NCBI GenBank assembly: GCA_030442035.1
Contig: JAUJEA010000002.1
Span: forward strand, 186,001 to 250,000
DNA from: Splendidivirga corallicola
Lineage (GTDB): Bacteria; Bacteroidota; Bacteroidia; Cytophagales; Cyclobacteriaceae
DNA length: 64,000 nucleotides
Reading direction: 5' to 3'
Shown here: piece after piece, positions 25,642 through 35,083 of the stretch
Layout: each line of letters opens with the position of its first letter
Position numbering within the stretch: the stretch's first letter is position 1
Program-made: the position numbers and the translations under genes
Notes under the pieces: generated by a model
What the model was told of the DNA's origin: nothing
The model's database searches: none
Seen by the model: the letters and a program-made list of their open reading frames with translations, nothing else

Positions 25642-25767
25642 ATATCTTTAAAGGTACCATTCCTATTCAAAAAAAGGTTCAGTCTACTCATAGAGCCTAT
25701 TATTTGTTAGCTATCGTCTGTAAATAGTTATCAACCAATTGGTACGTTTTGTCAATTAACTCTTTTC
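25642..25767 (-). repeat. Parent copy of the 125 bp duplication (3' end of the serine hydrolase gene)
   Basis: Covers the last ~22 codons and stop of the gene at 25700-26854 plus ~58 bp downstream. The second copy is at 24831-24958. Together they bracket a ~680 bp segment carrying the small membrane protein gene and one ~150 bp repeat. Confidence 0.72.
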
Positions 25768-26854
25768 TTATAGAGGAAGCATCGGAATTTAAAAATATAG
25801 CTATCGTCAATGGCCTATCCAATTCGTAAATTACGAATGTCCTTGTCCCAAACCAACTGCCTGAGTGGAATGCTGTCTGGCCACTTACAAACCAACCCAT
25901 AGCATAATACTGATCATCATTTCCTACAAATGGAAATTCAGCATTGTATTTAAAAGCATCTCCATCCTGTGGAAAAGGCATTGAGCTTGGCTTAAATATC
26001 AGTTGGTGCAGGTCTTCTGATAAGAGGCTCTTATTTCTCAGGGCCTGATCGTATTTGAAAAAGTCATTGACACTTGTATACAATCCTCCAGCGCCCAGTA
26101 ATCCATTCAAAAAATGTCCGTCTACTCTCTGCCAATTTTCTAAACTATCTCGCTGATAACAATAGGCTCTTTCTTTGATTTCCATAGGTTTGGCAAGATT
26201 GAAAAAGTTTGAGTTTTGCATATCAACCTTCTCAAGAATATTCTGTTTGACAAATGCTGCAAACTCCACTTCACCGATCCTTTCAACTATAGAAGCCAAT
26301 AATTCATAGGCCCCATTATTGTATTGCCATTTCACTCCTGGTTCGAAATAGGGTTCAGGATTTTGCGAATACCAATCAACCAAATTTTTATTTTCCGCAA
26401 TTTTTGTCTGATCCCATTCTGTAAAAAAGGCAGCTTCAGCGTCTGCTATTCCTGACGTATGATTTATTAGTTGTTCGATTTTAACTCTTTTAAATGTCTC
26501 AAATGGATAAATATTGAAGACTGAATCAGTCAGTGATATGATCCCCTTATCAATCAAGCTTAGAAGTGCAAGCACAGTAAATTGCTTACTTACAGATCCC
26601 ATACGCATATTCGTATTGGGAGTAACAGGCAGGCCCTTCTCAATATCTCTAAGTCCGAATCCTTTACCAATTAGCTTTTCTCCGTTGTAGGAAACAAGCA
26701 AAGCTGCTCCGGCTCCGTTTTTGTCAATTTTTGAGTTAAAGAGGGAATCAATACCGGATTCTAAATTGTCAAGTTCAGAACTATTCTGATTTTTCTTCTC
26801 GGGAGATGTGCATGACAAAAGCAGAATAAGGGGAAGAAGTATACGAAGATTCAT
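25700..26854 (-). CDS. Serine hydrolase lipoprotein (class C beta-lactamase/penicillin-binding family)
   Basis: A protein of 384 residues. The signal peptide ends in lipobox LLLSC (C15), so it is likely a membrane-anchored lipoprotein. The nucleophile motif is S87-V-S-K90, the Y-x-N equivalent is in QYNNGAYELLASI, and the HSG motif is in AFHSGSWFGTR, the KTG position. This family includes class C beta-lactamases, D-amino-acid peptidases and esterases, and the sequence does not say which. Its 3' end has been duplicated about 0.8 kb downstream. A near-perfect palindrome lies 10 bp upstream of the ATG. Confidence 0.88.
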   Translation of the reverse strand: MNLRILLPLILLLSCTSPEKKNQNSSELDNLESGIDSLFNSKIDKNGAGAALLVSYNGEKLIGKGFGLRDIEKGLPVTPNTNMRMGSVSKQFTVLALLSLIDKGIISLTDSVFNIYPFETFKRVKIEQLINHTSGIADAEAAFFTEWDQTKIAENKNLVDWYSQNPEPYFEPGVKWQYNNGAYELLASIVERIGEVEFAAFVKQNILEKVDMQNSNFFNLAKPMEIKERAYCYQRDSLENWQRVDGHFLNGLLGAGGLYTSVNDFFKYDQALRNKSLLSEDLHQLIFKPSSMPFPQDGDAFKYNAEFPFVGNDDQYYAMGWFVSGQTAFHSGSWFGTRTFVIYELDRPLTIAIFLNSDASSIRKELIDKTYQLVDNYLQTIANK

Positions 26855-26864
26855 AGGTTTAGTT

Positions 26865-26884
26865 GATTATAGTTAACTACAATC
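26865..26884 (-). promoter_or_regulatory. 20 bp palindrome before the serine hydrolase gene
   Basis: GATTATAGTTAACTACAATC is symmetric at 18 of 20 positions and ends 10 bp before the ATG of the serine hydrolase. Position and symmetry fit an operator; no matching regulator gene is adjacent. Confidence 0.4.
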
Positions 26885-26973
26885 TAAAAACCATAAACTT
26901 TATTCCCAACAAAGAACTCCAAAATATAAATCATCGCTGAAAAAGGCAGGCTAAAGTAACTTCCTCCAATCCC

Positions 26974-27004
26974 GGTGTCAGACATTTTCAAAATATCTGA
27001 CACC
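26974..27004 (-). terminator. Hairpin downstream of the sulfatase gene
   Basis: GGTGTCAGA (26974-26982) pairs with TCTGACACC (26996-27004), and the stem continues inward as ATTTT/AAAAT. It lies 27 bp past the sulfatase stop codon. There is no clear T-run, so it may instead be a stabilising hairpin or a small repeat (the arm shares TGTCAG with the repeats at 28641 and 61358). Confidence 0.5.
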
Positions 27005-27030
27005 ATAGGCACGAGGCCTCTCATCAACAC

Positions 27031-28608
27031 CTACTTCTCAAAATCCGATGGATTGACCCAGCCGGAATTGAGTTTTTCGCCTTGCATGAACCTTTCATAA
27101 AAACTGCTGTTGGATTTATTGGCATATTCATAGGTATCGAATATCTCACCATTTCCCAGTATTCTGGGATCGGATTGTTGCTTGAGTTCAGCGAACAATT
27201 GTTTTTTCAATGATGCTTTTAAGTCACTATGATCAGCATCTTCCGACAGGTTTACAAGGCATTCGGGATCATCTTTTATAAAATACAGTTCTTCTGTTGG
27301 TCTTTTTCCAAAGGACCATTGCCAATAGGCATAGGTTGTCGTATCTTGTTTTGCATTGAGGCAAACTGTTTTCGTGGGGCTTCCATCACAGTTCAGGTAA
27401 CCGGTCACCGGATCACCCGCCGGCCAGCGATCCGGTTCAAAATTATGGATGTATAAATAATCTCCTTTGACAATCCCTCTAATGGGATAACCCCAATCAT
27501 GAGGCCGTCCGACATCATGCCTTTCCTTTCCGATCAACACATGGTCCCTGGATGCTTCTACAGCACCTGATTTATCCGTATAAAAGATATTTGTCAGGCT
27601 TTTCCCTTCCATGGCTTGCATACCACTTGCTTCAGGTTTTACACCGGCCAGTTCCGTAAAGGTGGGAGCGAAATCTATGAAGCTCACAAAATCCTCTACA
27701 ACACGGCCGGAACCCTCAATACCCTCCTGCCACATGATGGCCAGCGGAAGGTGATTGGACAGCTCATATTCCTGGCCCTTGATCCTGGGAAAAGGCATTC
27801 CGTTGTCTGCAGTCACCACAACAAGTGTGTTTTTGAGTTCTCCCCTTTCTTCCAATACTTCCAGCATTTTTCCAAGGTGTTGGTCAAAATATTCTATCTC
27901 ATAGGCGTAATCAAGCAGGTCAGTCCGAACGGTATCATTATCCGGCCAGAATGAATATACTTTCTCTATATCCTGGAGTTTCTTCTTTCCTTTTTTTATA
28001 CCGGAGCCATACTCATATCTCCTATGTGGCTCAGTAGATCCGTACCAAAAGCAAAAAGGCTCATTGTCGGTTCTGGCTTCCAAAAAGTCTACAAAATTAG
28101 CCGCATAGTCATTGCCGGATATGCCGGTTGTTGGTGCTTCTGTTTTTCTCTTATTAAATGGTTGGCCAGTTAGCTGGCGTTTTTTTCCATTGATCTCCCC
28201 CACCACACCCGGAGCCCAGCCCTTTGCTGTATAGCCCACATGATACCCATGATCAGCCAATGCTTCGGTATAGGTCTTAAATTTTTGAGGAAAATAACAC
28301 CAATGATTGGCTGCTTCCTCTAATTGCCACGAATTGCGACCGGTTAAGATAGATGCCCTGGAAGGGGCACACTTGGCATTCGGAGTGTAGGCATTGGAAA
28401 ATAAGATACCTTCCCTGGCAACACGATCAAAAGCAGGTGTATTGACCCATTGACAACCATAGGCTCCCAAATGAGCATAAGTGGCATCGTCCATAATGGC
28501 TATAAGGATATTTGGTCTGGTTTTGACCTTTTCTGATTCCCGACAACCCAATACTAAAAGAGCTAACATCAGGAAGGTAGCAAATCTCAAAAAATCAATG
28601 TACTTCAT
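27031..28608 (-). CDS. Sulfatase lipoprotein (N-sulfoglucosamine sulfohydrolase-like)
   Basis: A protein of 525 residues. Lipobox LVLGC (C22) anchors it to a membrane, probably the outer membrane facing the periplasm or surface. The formylglycine signature is C80-A-P-S-R in a CxPSR context, with [13 protein letters not shown] behind it. The metal-binding Asp pair is in [14 protein letters not shown], and the second metal site in [11 protein letters not shown]. Overall spacing resembles heparan N-sulfatase-type enzymes, so sulfated glycans are the probable substrate (inference). It needs a formylglycine-generating enzyme, not found in the window. The EEP-family and GH123-like genes follow in the same orientation upstream. 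Confidence 0.88.
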   Translation of the reverse strand: MKYIDFLRFATFLMLALLVLGCRESEKVKTRPNILIAIMDDATYAHLGAYGCQWVNTPAFDRVAREGILFSNAYTPNAKCAPSRASILTGRNSWQLEEAANHWCYFPQKFKTYTEALADHGYHVGYTAKGWAPGVVGEINGKKRQLTGQPFNKRKTEAPTTGISGNDYAANFVDFLEARTDNEPFCFWYGSTEPHRRYEYGSGIKKGKKKLQDIEKVYSFWPDNDTVRTDLLDYAYEIEYFDQHLGKMLEVLEERGELKNTLVVVTADNGMPFPRIKGQEYELSNHLPLAIMWQEGIEGSGRVVEDFVSFIDFAPTFTELAGVKPEASGMQAMEGKSLTNIFYTDKSGAVEASRDHVLIGKERHDVGRPHDWGYPIRGIVKGDYLYIHNFEPDRWPAGDPVTGYLNCDGSPTKTVCLNAKQDTTTYAYWQWSFGKRPTEELYFIKDDPECLVNLSEDADHSDLKASLKKQLFAELKQQSDPRILGNGEIFDTYEYANKSNSSFYERFMQGEKLNSGWVNPSDFEK

Positions 28609-28640
28609 ATCTTGCTGATCTATGTTTAATAAATAAGGTT

Positions 28641-28721
28641 TCAGGTATCGGGTATCAGGTTTCAGCTTTTGTTTTGCTTTTTTCAGATTCTTTCAAAGAT
28701 TATCTGACACCTAAGACCTGA
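28641..28721. repeat. Imperfect inverted repeat of the TCAGGTRTCAGG type
   Basis: TCAGGTATCGGGTATCAG (28641-28658) pairs with CTGACACCTAAGACCTGA (28704-28721), 14 of 18. It fills the gap between the sulfatase and EEP genes. A relative with the same core lies at 61358-61439. Confidence 0.55.
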
Positions 28722-28739
28722 AAGCTAATATCTAAAAAC

Positions 28740-29666
28740 TCACTTAAAAAAAAACTCTGCCATTACCGGATAATGATCGGAGAATAATGACGTTACCTCA
28801 CCATTAAATATCTGAGCTCTGACTGCTGCTTTCGCTACTTCGGGACTGGCCAAAATGTAATCTATCCGTTCCCTGGTTTTCCCTACACTCTCTGCCGTTC
28901 TATAGGTACCTATCAGCGCTGGTGTGGGAAAACTATAGCGGTCAGCCGGATTGATAAACTTTTGGCATATATCAATGGCAGGAAGGCCTTGAAATGTTGA
29001 AATAACTGAATAGTCAAATTCTCCCAATCTTAAGTTTGAATATTTATCATCCGGCTTGCGCTTGCTGTATTTTGCCAAAAGACTTTTATTCTGTTTGAGC
29101 ATATCTCCGTCAAAGGGAGAATGCGCATTAAAATCTCCCAGAATGATGTAATCATTCGCGTTGCTATCCTTTATTTTATTTGTGATGATGTTTGCCTCTT
29201 TCAATCTGAAATCACAATCTGCCGGTGAAAGGTGGACTACGAAAAAATCCACTCCAAACGTTTCACAATGCAACATTCCATGCCAAAGTCCTTCAAGTGC
29301 TCGCTCCTTTACAGTGATTGGCTTTTTGGAAGTCAACCCTACCGGATAACCATCCGATTTTAATATCACAGTATAAGGATGCCCCCACTTCAGTGCTTCC
29401 TTTTTTAACTTTTCTTCATTATAACCACACAGCTCCTGTAATGCCAGCACATCCGGGTCGATGTTCCTGATCCATGCTACCACCTTGTCCCTTCTTTCCA
29501 GATCTTTTCCCCAATCAAAACCATTCCAGATATTATAGGTCATCACCTTTAAACTTCCTTCCGGATCTGGTGTTTGTTGATCTGGCTTCCTGGGAGAAAA
29601 GGAAACCATCAAAAAAAGTGGGATAAAAAAGAAAGAAAGTTGTAACGGCAACCTGGCTAAGGTCAT
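28740..29666 (-). CDS. Endonuclease/exonuclease/phosphatase-family secreted protein
   Basis: An EEP-superfamily hydrolase of about 308 residues from the ATG at 29666; a TTG nine codons earlier is less likely. The signal segment is LPLQLSFFFIPLFLMVSF. Core motifs are MTYNIWNG at the start, DPDVLALQEL (metal-binding Glu), the catalytic His in VVHLSPADCDFR, the D-x-N motif in IILGDFNAHSP, and the final SDHYPVMAEF. The family includes nucleases, sphingomyelinases and inositol phosphatases, and the substrate cannot be told from sequence. Its place between a sulfatase and a GH123-like gene suggests a periplasmic catabolic role (inference). Confidence 0.85.
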   Translation of the reverse strand: MTLARLPLQLSFFFIPLFLMVSFSPRKPDQQTPDPEGSLKVMTYNIWNGFDWGKDLERRDKVVAWIRNIDPDVLALQELCGYNEEKLKKEALKWGHPYTVILKSDGYPVGLTSKKPITVKERALEGLWHGMLHCETFGVDFFVVHLSPADCDFRLKEANIITNKIKDSNANDYIILGDFNAHSPFDGDMLKQNKSLLAKYSKRKPDDKYSNLRLGEFDYSVISTFQGLPAIDICQKFINPADRYSFPTPALIGTYRTAESVGKTRERIDYILASPEVAKAAVRAQIFNGEVTSLFSDHYPVMAEFFFK

Positions 29667-29860
29667 AGTTTTTTGATTATTTAAATGCAGCAAAATATTT
29701 TAAATAAATAATTAAAACAATCTCCAGCACTTACCTTTCATCTATCTTCACCTATTTCAACTTCAACACATAAACACTTTAACACAATTTCACTTACCTC
29801 TCGGATAACGCGTAGGACACATCTACCAAATATGTTTCCAAACTTCAAATGTGTTTCCTT

Positions 29861-31504
29861 TTAACCTAGCGCCTTCAATAATTTCCTCCTTGTCTTTCGA
29901 TAATCTTTCAAATTCAGGTTATAATCCGTATAGCTTCTAAATAATTTCCTGATCAGCTTCTGCTGCAATTTTGGGTTATTTGTTTTTAATCTTTGCAACA
30001 GCTCATAATCTTCACAGCCTATACGGTGTGCTTCAAATCGGACGGATGATAACGGTCCTGATTCATCCGGATAAATGATATGGGTATCACCGGCCGGTAA
30101 AAAATTATTTGGTCCTGCGGCAGGCGAAGGATGTTTCACCACACTTTGTTCAAACGGGTCAGCAAAATATTGATTCAGCCCCCAATGCAGATAACCGCCA
30201 GTGTTATAAAAAGCACTCCCCCATCCGAAATAAACCTGCCTCAACTTCTCCATATCCAGTGTTCGGTTCAACCATTTCCCGCCTGGAACCAAACAAGTGT
30301 AAACCAATACCTTTTCACCTTGCTGTTCTCTTTCACGAAAGAAGGACTCATTTTCCTGAAAATCATTGATTATCGGACACCATATATCAATAGCTCCGGC
30401 AATGCTGTCCCTGTCATTAGTAGCTTCCATGATTTTCACTTCAGGATATATTGTCTTTACCTGCTTCACCACATCACGGTAACACTTGGCATTAACTGCA
30501 GTAGGTTCATCGGAAATGTGTTGCAGCCAATTGTTGGTTAAATTGTTTTCTATCGTAAAATCTTTGATCAGTGTAACCAGTTTTTCGATATCATCTTTCC
30601 CCTGTTCCTGGTAATACCTTCTTTTGGTCAATGCCACCTTTAGCTCCGGATCACCCCAATCATCATTTTCTCCTCGATTCATTAAATGTGGGGATTCGAA
30701 ATACTGAAATCCGTATTTTCTGAATACATCAATGAAACGTAGCATTTTTTCACCCTCCATCCTGAACTGATCATCCTCAAAAGTAATGAGCTCTCGTGGC
30801 ACAATGATGCAATTCTGTCTGCCATGAGCCATTAGTTGAGCATATTTCTCAAGCATGTTGTACCATGGTTCGGACCAACGCTCCAATTCATGTTGTTCTT
30901 CCATCCTGCTCAATCCAAACCAATTGGTATAAAAGAATTGACTTTCTGACAATCCGGGAAGTTCTGCAGCATGGACATTTATCTTAAATTCACCCTGTTC
31001 TGTAAAATGCTGAGTATTCACTGTGATATTGACATTGAACACCCCCGGTGTATTGATCAATGTAGAGGGTACTGATAATCTAAAAGCGGTATATACGGAA
31101 GTTGTTTGCAATGTCTTTTGATCCAAAGATTTAATTACCTCAAAAATTCGAAATGGTGCCCTTCGGATCACATATGGATTTCGACGATTCTGATATTGCT
31201 CGGTTCGACTATCCAGTCCTGTATTTTGCTCTACCGGTACATCAATCAATTGGCTCCATACTTCAGTGCCAAGGTCTTTTCCATTCAATGATGCTTCGAG
31301 AGTAATTTTTTCCCCTGTTGGTACTTTGATGAGCACATGGACATCTGCCATCGTGCCTTTCGGAAAATCGGCTTCCCACTTTTTGCCATAGGATGCGACC
31401 CAATTGGAATCGGGGTAGATGGCTTCCAAAGGATCAACAAGCCAAACCTGTGCGGAAAGATTTTGTATGAATAGAAATGTTAAAAGCAATGTAATGGACC
31501 TCAT
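29861..31504 (-). CDS. DUF4091/GH123-like glycoside hydrolase, secreted
   Basis: A protein of 547 residues with a signal peptide (SITLLLTFLFIQNLSAQ). An N-terminal beta-sandwich of ~190 residues precedes a TIM-barrel. The segment NNWLQHISDEPTA holds the Asp-Glu pair expected for the substrate-assisted GH123 mechanism. The distal part (GWGSAFYNTGGYLHWGLNQY) and the end with EAHRIGCEDYELLQRL are typical of DUF4091/GH123 proteins. Characterised GH123 enzymes are beta-N-acetylgalactosaminidases; that activity is inferred here. It fits with the nearby sulfatase as a small aminoglycan-degrading set lacking SusC/SusD genes. Confidence 0.82.
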   Translation of the reverse strand: MRSITLLLTFLFIQNLSAQVWLVDPLEAIYPDSNWVASYGKKWEADFPKGTMADVHVLIKVPTGEKITLEASLNGKDLGTEVWSQLIDVPVEQNTGLDSRTEQYQNRRNPYVIRRAPFRIFEVIKSLDQKTLQTTSVYTAFRLSVPSTLINTPGVFNVNITVNTQHFTEQGEFKINVHAAELPGLSESQFFYTNWFGLSRMEEQHELERWSEPWYNMLEKYAQLMAHGRQNCIIVPRELITFEDDQFRMEGEKMLRFIDVFRKYGFQYFESPHLMNRGENDDWGDPELKVALTKRRYYQEQGKDDIEKLVTLIKDFTIENNLTNNWLQHISDEPTAVNAKCYRDVVKQVKTIYPEVKIMEATNDRDSIAGAIDIWCPIINDFQENESFFREREQQGEKVLVYTCLVPGGKWLNRTLDMEKLRQVYFGWGSAFYNTGGYLHWGLNQYFADPFEQSVVKHPSPAAGPNNFLPAGDTHIIYPDESGPLSSVRFEAHRIGCEDYELLQRLKTNNPKLQQKLIRKLFRSYTDYNLNLKDYRKTRRKLLKALG

Positions 31505-31625
31505 GGATTATTAATTAAGTCTTTATTAAACGGATTTAAAATAATAGACAGAAGTCAGCGCTAAAGCTTGTAAGCTGGGAGGTATAATTTATCAAGTTTT
31601 ACAGAAGAGGACAAATTATGGCATT

Positions 31626-32336
31626 TTACTCGAAAAGCTTGTTCACATTCAGCTTGTACATCTGACCTATGGGAATGGTATGATCCTGGATGATGATCCG
31701 GTTCCCTTCCACCAGGTTTATTTTATCTACAGCGATCATAAAGGATTTGTGAACTCGGATGAATTGACCGGCTGGCAATAACTCTTCATAAGAGGATATC
31801 TTCTCATGGGTGATGATCATTTCGTCCCGCAGAAAAAGTTTGGCGTAGTTGCCAAAGGCTTCAATGAATAAGATATCATTTAAGTCGACCTGATGGTATT
31901 TTTTATCTCCTTTTACAAAAAAACGTCGTTTTTCAGTGTTCGTACTTTCCTTGTGAGCGGGGGCGATGGAAGCCGTTTGCGTAGTACTCACAGCTTTATT
32001 CACGGCCTTAACAAAACGCTCAAAGCTAAATGGCTTTAATAAATAATCGCAAACATTGAGCTCATAACCTTCAAGAGCAAACTCTTTGTAAGCGGTGGTC
32101 ACAATAACTTTAGGCGGATAAGAAAGTGTTTTTAAAAAATCAAACCCTTTCAGTTTTGGCATATTGATATCCAGGAACATCAGATCGACGCGATGATTGT
32201 TCAAAAACTGCATGGCCTGTAAAGCATCATAACAATGCTCCTGCAATTCCAGATGAGGCAAGTCATTACAATAACCTTCAATGATGCGATGTGCAATAGG
32301 CTCATCATCCACGATAATATATTTGATCTTATTCAA
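31626..32336 (-). CDS. LytTR-family response regulator
   Basis: A protein of 236 residues. The receiver domain has D10/D11 and phosphoacceptor D56 (MFLDINMP), a Lys in YLLKPFSFERF, and a C-terminal LytTR DNA-binding domain (about 135-236: FVKGDKKYHQVDLNDILFIE, then FIRVHKSFMI). The start is TTG: no ATG lies near and an in-frame stop sits a few codons upstream. It pairs with the sensor kinase at 32463, 126 bp upstream. LytTR regulators often control neighbouring transport genes, so the divergent ABC operon at 34193 is the likely target (inference). Confidence 0.92.
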   Translation of the reverse strand: MNKIKYIIVDDEPIAHRIIEGYCNDLPHLELQEHCYDALQAMQFLNNHRVDLMFLDINMPKLKGFDFLKTLSYPPKVIVTTAYKEFALEGYELNVCDYLLKPFSFERFVKAVNKAVSTTQTASIAPAHKESTNTEKRRFFVKGDKKYHQVDLNDILFIEAFGNYAKLFLRDEMIITHEKISSYEELLPAGQFIRVHKSFMIAVDKINLVEGNRIIIQDHTIPIGQMYKLNVNKLFE

Positions 32337-32462
32337 CTGTGTCTGTTTTGATCATTGTTTAGCACCCCCTCTTTTATCTCCCCCAGGGGAGCACATTGCT
32401 TACTTTTCATGAAACAATTATTATTAATTGATTCGTCGAACATTCAGCTTTCGAAAGTGCCA

Positions 32463-33989
32463 TTAATTCAATTCCAAGTCCAATTGGGCCTTGTAAATTT
32501 TATCTTTATTTGAAAATGACAATTTATGCTTTTTCGGATAAAGGAGTTCTAATCTTCGCCTTAAATTTCCTAACCCTATGCCATCTTTTTCCTCTATTTC
32601 GTTGGGATCAAAATTGTTTTCAATCGCAAAAAGTATTTTATCATTTCCGGCTATCAGTTGAATTTTTATGTAAGCATCATCTGTCAAATTTTCGACACCA
32701 TGCTTGAAAGCATTCTCCAACAGAATAATATACAATAACGGTGTGATTTCATATTCATCTCCCTGTATATGGTGGTTGAACTGGATATCTACTTTTTTAT
32801 GATAGCGTATTTTGTGAAGTTCAATGTAGTTCTTTAAATACTCGAGTTCATCTTCCAGGGGTACCTTATCTTTTTTCCCTTCATAAATGGTGTAGCGCAT
32901 CATATCCGAGATTTTCAAAACCACCTCAGGAGCTTTGTCAGATTTTTCCACTGTGAGTCCATACAAGTTATTCAGCGTGTTAAAGAAAAAATGCGGATTG
33001 ATCTGGCTTTTAAGCAACATTAGTTCTGCACTGATCTTATCACTTTTAAGTTGTTTTATGTTCCTCCATTGTTCAAATAACCAGGATATTACTACATAGA
33101 AAATGAGCAATATGAACATCACCTGGAAAAAGATGAAAAAATCCTCATTGGACTCCTTAAAAGCCAACATTCCACTGATCAGTACCAATCCGATGCAGCT
33201 TATGATCAATGTTTTCTTATACCTGTTGATCGATGAATCCTGTCTATTGGTGTTGGGGTTTTTATCAATAGATAAGAAGCCGGCAACCGGCTTCCATTTT
33301 TCAAAAGACTTGTAAAAGATCATATAGATTGCAAAGGGCCATATTAACAAAACACCTGCCGGCGGCATGATGCTTCCGGCTGATTCTTCCGTAATAATCG
33401 TGCTAAGCAATATAATACCTAGCCCCACAGGATATAGATGGAATCTTTCGTTTTGGTGAAAGCGAGGATATTTGCTGAAAAGTTTTAAGATCAAAAGGAA
33501 TGTATAAGCAAATAAATGTATGAGCATTAAAGTATGCTCATGGTAATCCTCATTATCTTGTAACTTCATTTCCTGCATTTCACGAATAAGAACAATACTT
33601 AGAAGGATAGAAACTACTAGCCACAAGTATTGCTTTTCAAAAATTTTAGGACGGATCAAATAGAGTAAAAATGTAAACCACACAAATATGAGGGAAACCC
33701 CGGCTATGGGAATATCCATATGGCCTGCGTGAGTATACCGGGTGGCAGCAAAACCAATGACCATCATGCTGATCACAAAAGGATAAAGAGCGACACTTTT
33801 GTACCTTTTCAGCCATGAAATTTTATTGAAGTATAAAAAGGCTGAAATGATGTTAAAGCCTAACAAATGCCCGATTAACAAGCCATATTCTTCAAAGTGG
33901 TGATCCGATTCTTCCATAACCGATATTATTAGAATAGCCAATATGACTGTTGCCGGAAACCAAATATATCTTTTCTTAATAGATGCCAT
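32463..33989 (-). CDS. LytS-type membrane histidine kinase (His_kinase family)
   Basis: About 508 residues from the ATG at 33989; a TTG two codons earlier is less likely. The N-terminal half carries many membrane helices (e.g. FPATVILAILIISVM, ISMMVIGFAATRY, LWLVVSILLSIVLI). The kinase core has the phosphoacceptor motif SQINPHFFFNTLNNLYGL and the ATP lid DGIGLGNLRRRLELLYP. The multi-helix sensor resembles 5TM/7TM-type inputs; no periplasmic ligand domain is seen. It is divergent from the ABC operon, with a shared ~200 bp promoter region. Confidence 0.92.
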   Translation of the reverse strand: MASIKKRYIWFPATVILAILIISVMEESDHHFEEYGLLIGHLLGFNIISAFLYFNKISWLKRYKSVALYPFVISMMVIGFAATRYTHAGHMDIPIAGVSLIFVWFTFLLYLIRPKIFEKQYLWLVVSILLSIVLIREMQEMKLQDNEDYHEHTLMLIHLFAYTFLLILKLFSKYPRFHQNERFHLYPVGLGIILLSTIITEESAGSIMPPAGVLLIWPFAIYMIFYKSFEKWKPVAGFLSIDKNPNTNRQDSSINRYKKTLIISCIGLVLISGMLAFKESNEDFFIFFQVMFILLIFYVVISWLFEQWRNIKQLKSDKISAELMLLKSQINPHFFFNTLNNLYGLTVEKSDKAPEVVLKISDMMRYTIYEGKKDKVPLEDELEYLKNYIELHKIRYHKKVDIQFNHHIQGDEYEITPLLYIILLENAFKHGVENLTDDAYIKIQLIAGNDKILFAIENNFDPNEIEEKDGIGLGNLRRRLELLYPKKHKLSFSNKDKIYKAQLDLELN

Positions 33990-34192
33990 GCCCAAATTTA
34001 TCCAAGTCCTTTATCACTCACAAAATAGTTGACAAACAGTATCAAAATGGACATGAACTTGTTTGTTTTCATGATAAGGCTGTTTCATAGGCATTTATCT
34101 GCTTTGTGAAATACCACATGCGGGGTTCATCAAATTAATTAGCCATGCTTGATAGATGGTGATAAGTTCGTCGGAGAAAAGCAGCAATTATT

Positions 34193-35080
34193 ATGAATGA
34201 ACTAAAGATCACTAATTTATCAAAGACATATCCCAATGGTGTCAAAGCGCTGGATGACATCTCTTTGACCATTACCAATGGTATGTTCGGTCTGCTCGGG
34301 CCCAATGGTGCAGGGAAATCATCCCTGATGCGGACCATCGCCACTTTGCAGGAACCATCCAAAGGAAGTTTATCTTTCAATGGCACTGATATTCTAAAAG
34401 AACCTCAAATCATCAGGGCTCAATTAGGGTATTTACCGCAGGAGTTTGGCGTATATCCTAAAATTTCCGCCTATAAATTATTGGATCATATTGCCATTTT
34501 AAAAGGAATCCTCAACAACAAAGACAGAAAAGAACAGGTAGAGGCGTTGCTAATTCAAACCAACCTTTATGCACAAAGGAAAAAATCAGTAAGCAATTTT
34601 TCCGGAGGCATGCGTCAGCGCTTTGGCATAGCCCAGGCATTGCTTGGTGATCCAAAGCTTGTAATCGTTGATGAGCCCACGGCAGGCCTGGATCCTGAGG
34701 AACGCAACCGGTTCCATAATCTGTTAAGTGACATTGCCACTAACATGATTGTCATATTGTCCACACATATAGTGGAAGATGTTAGAGATCTATGCACTCA
34801 TATGGCTATCATGGGTGATGGGCAATTGCTCACACAGGGCATTCCCTCACAATTAATGGATGAACTAAAAGGAAACATATGGCATAGGACCATTAATAAA
34901 AAGGATCTCCCGGCTTTTCAAAAAGCTTTCAAGGTCATTGCCACCCGTCTGTTTTCCGGCAAAACCCAGATCCGGGTATTGTCAGATCACTGTCCCGAAC
35001 GAGGATTTGAAATGGTCGATCCGGATCTGGAGGATGTTTACTTCACTACTTTGATCAATCGCCAACCTGTAACCCACTAA
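34193..35080 (+). CDS. ABC transporter ATP-binding protein
   Basis: A protein of 295 residues. Walker A GPNGAGKSS, Q-loop LPQEFGVYP, signature FSGGMRQR, Walker B LVIVDEPTAGLDP and H-loop in STHIVEDV are all present, so it is an active-type ATPase. The C-terminal ~70 residues are an extension typical of ATPases for ABC-2-like exporters. It is followed 3 bp later by the permease-peptidase fusion, its obvious partner, and is divergent from a LytS/LytT pair. Confidence 0.94.
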   Translation: MNELKITNLSKTYPNGVKALDDISLTITNGMFGLLGPNGAGKSSLMRTIATLQEPSKGSLSFNGTDILKEPQIIRAQLGYLPQEFGVYPKISAYKLLDHIAILKGILNNKDRKEQVEALLIQTNLYAQRKKSVSNFSGGMRQRFGIAQALLGDPKLVIVDEPTAGLDPEERNRFHNLLSDIATNMIVILSTHIVEDVRDLCTHMAIMGDGQLLTQGIPSQLMDELKGNIWHRTINKKDLPAFQKAFKVIATRLFSGKTQIRVLSDHCPERGFEMVDPDLEDVYFTTLINRQPVTH

Positions 35081-35083
35081 GTC

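Noticed and set aside
32337-32462. CTCCCCCAGGGGAG inverted repeat between sensor kinase and LytTR gene as a terminator
   Set aside because: The stem is short and has no T-run after it in the reading direction; the kinase and regulator are more likely co-transcribed.
34193-35080. This ABC ATPase as the missing partner of the permease array
   Set aside because: It is 3 bp from its own permease-peptidase fusion, over 13 kb from the array on the other strand, and its C-terminal extension fits ABC-2-type partners rather than MacB types.
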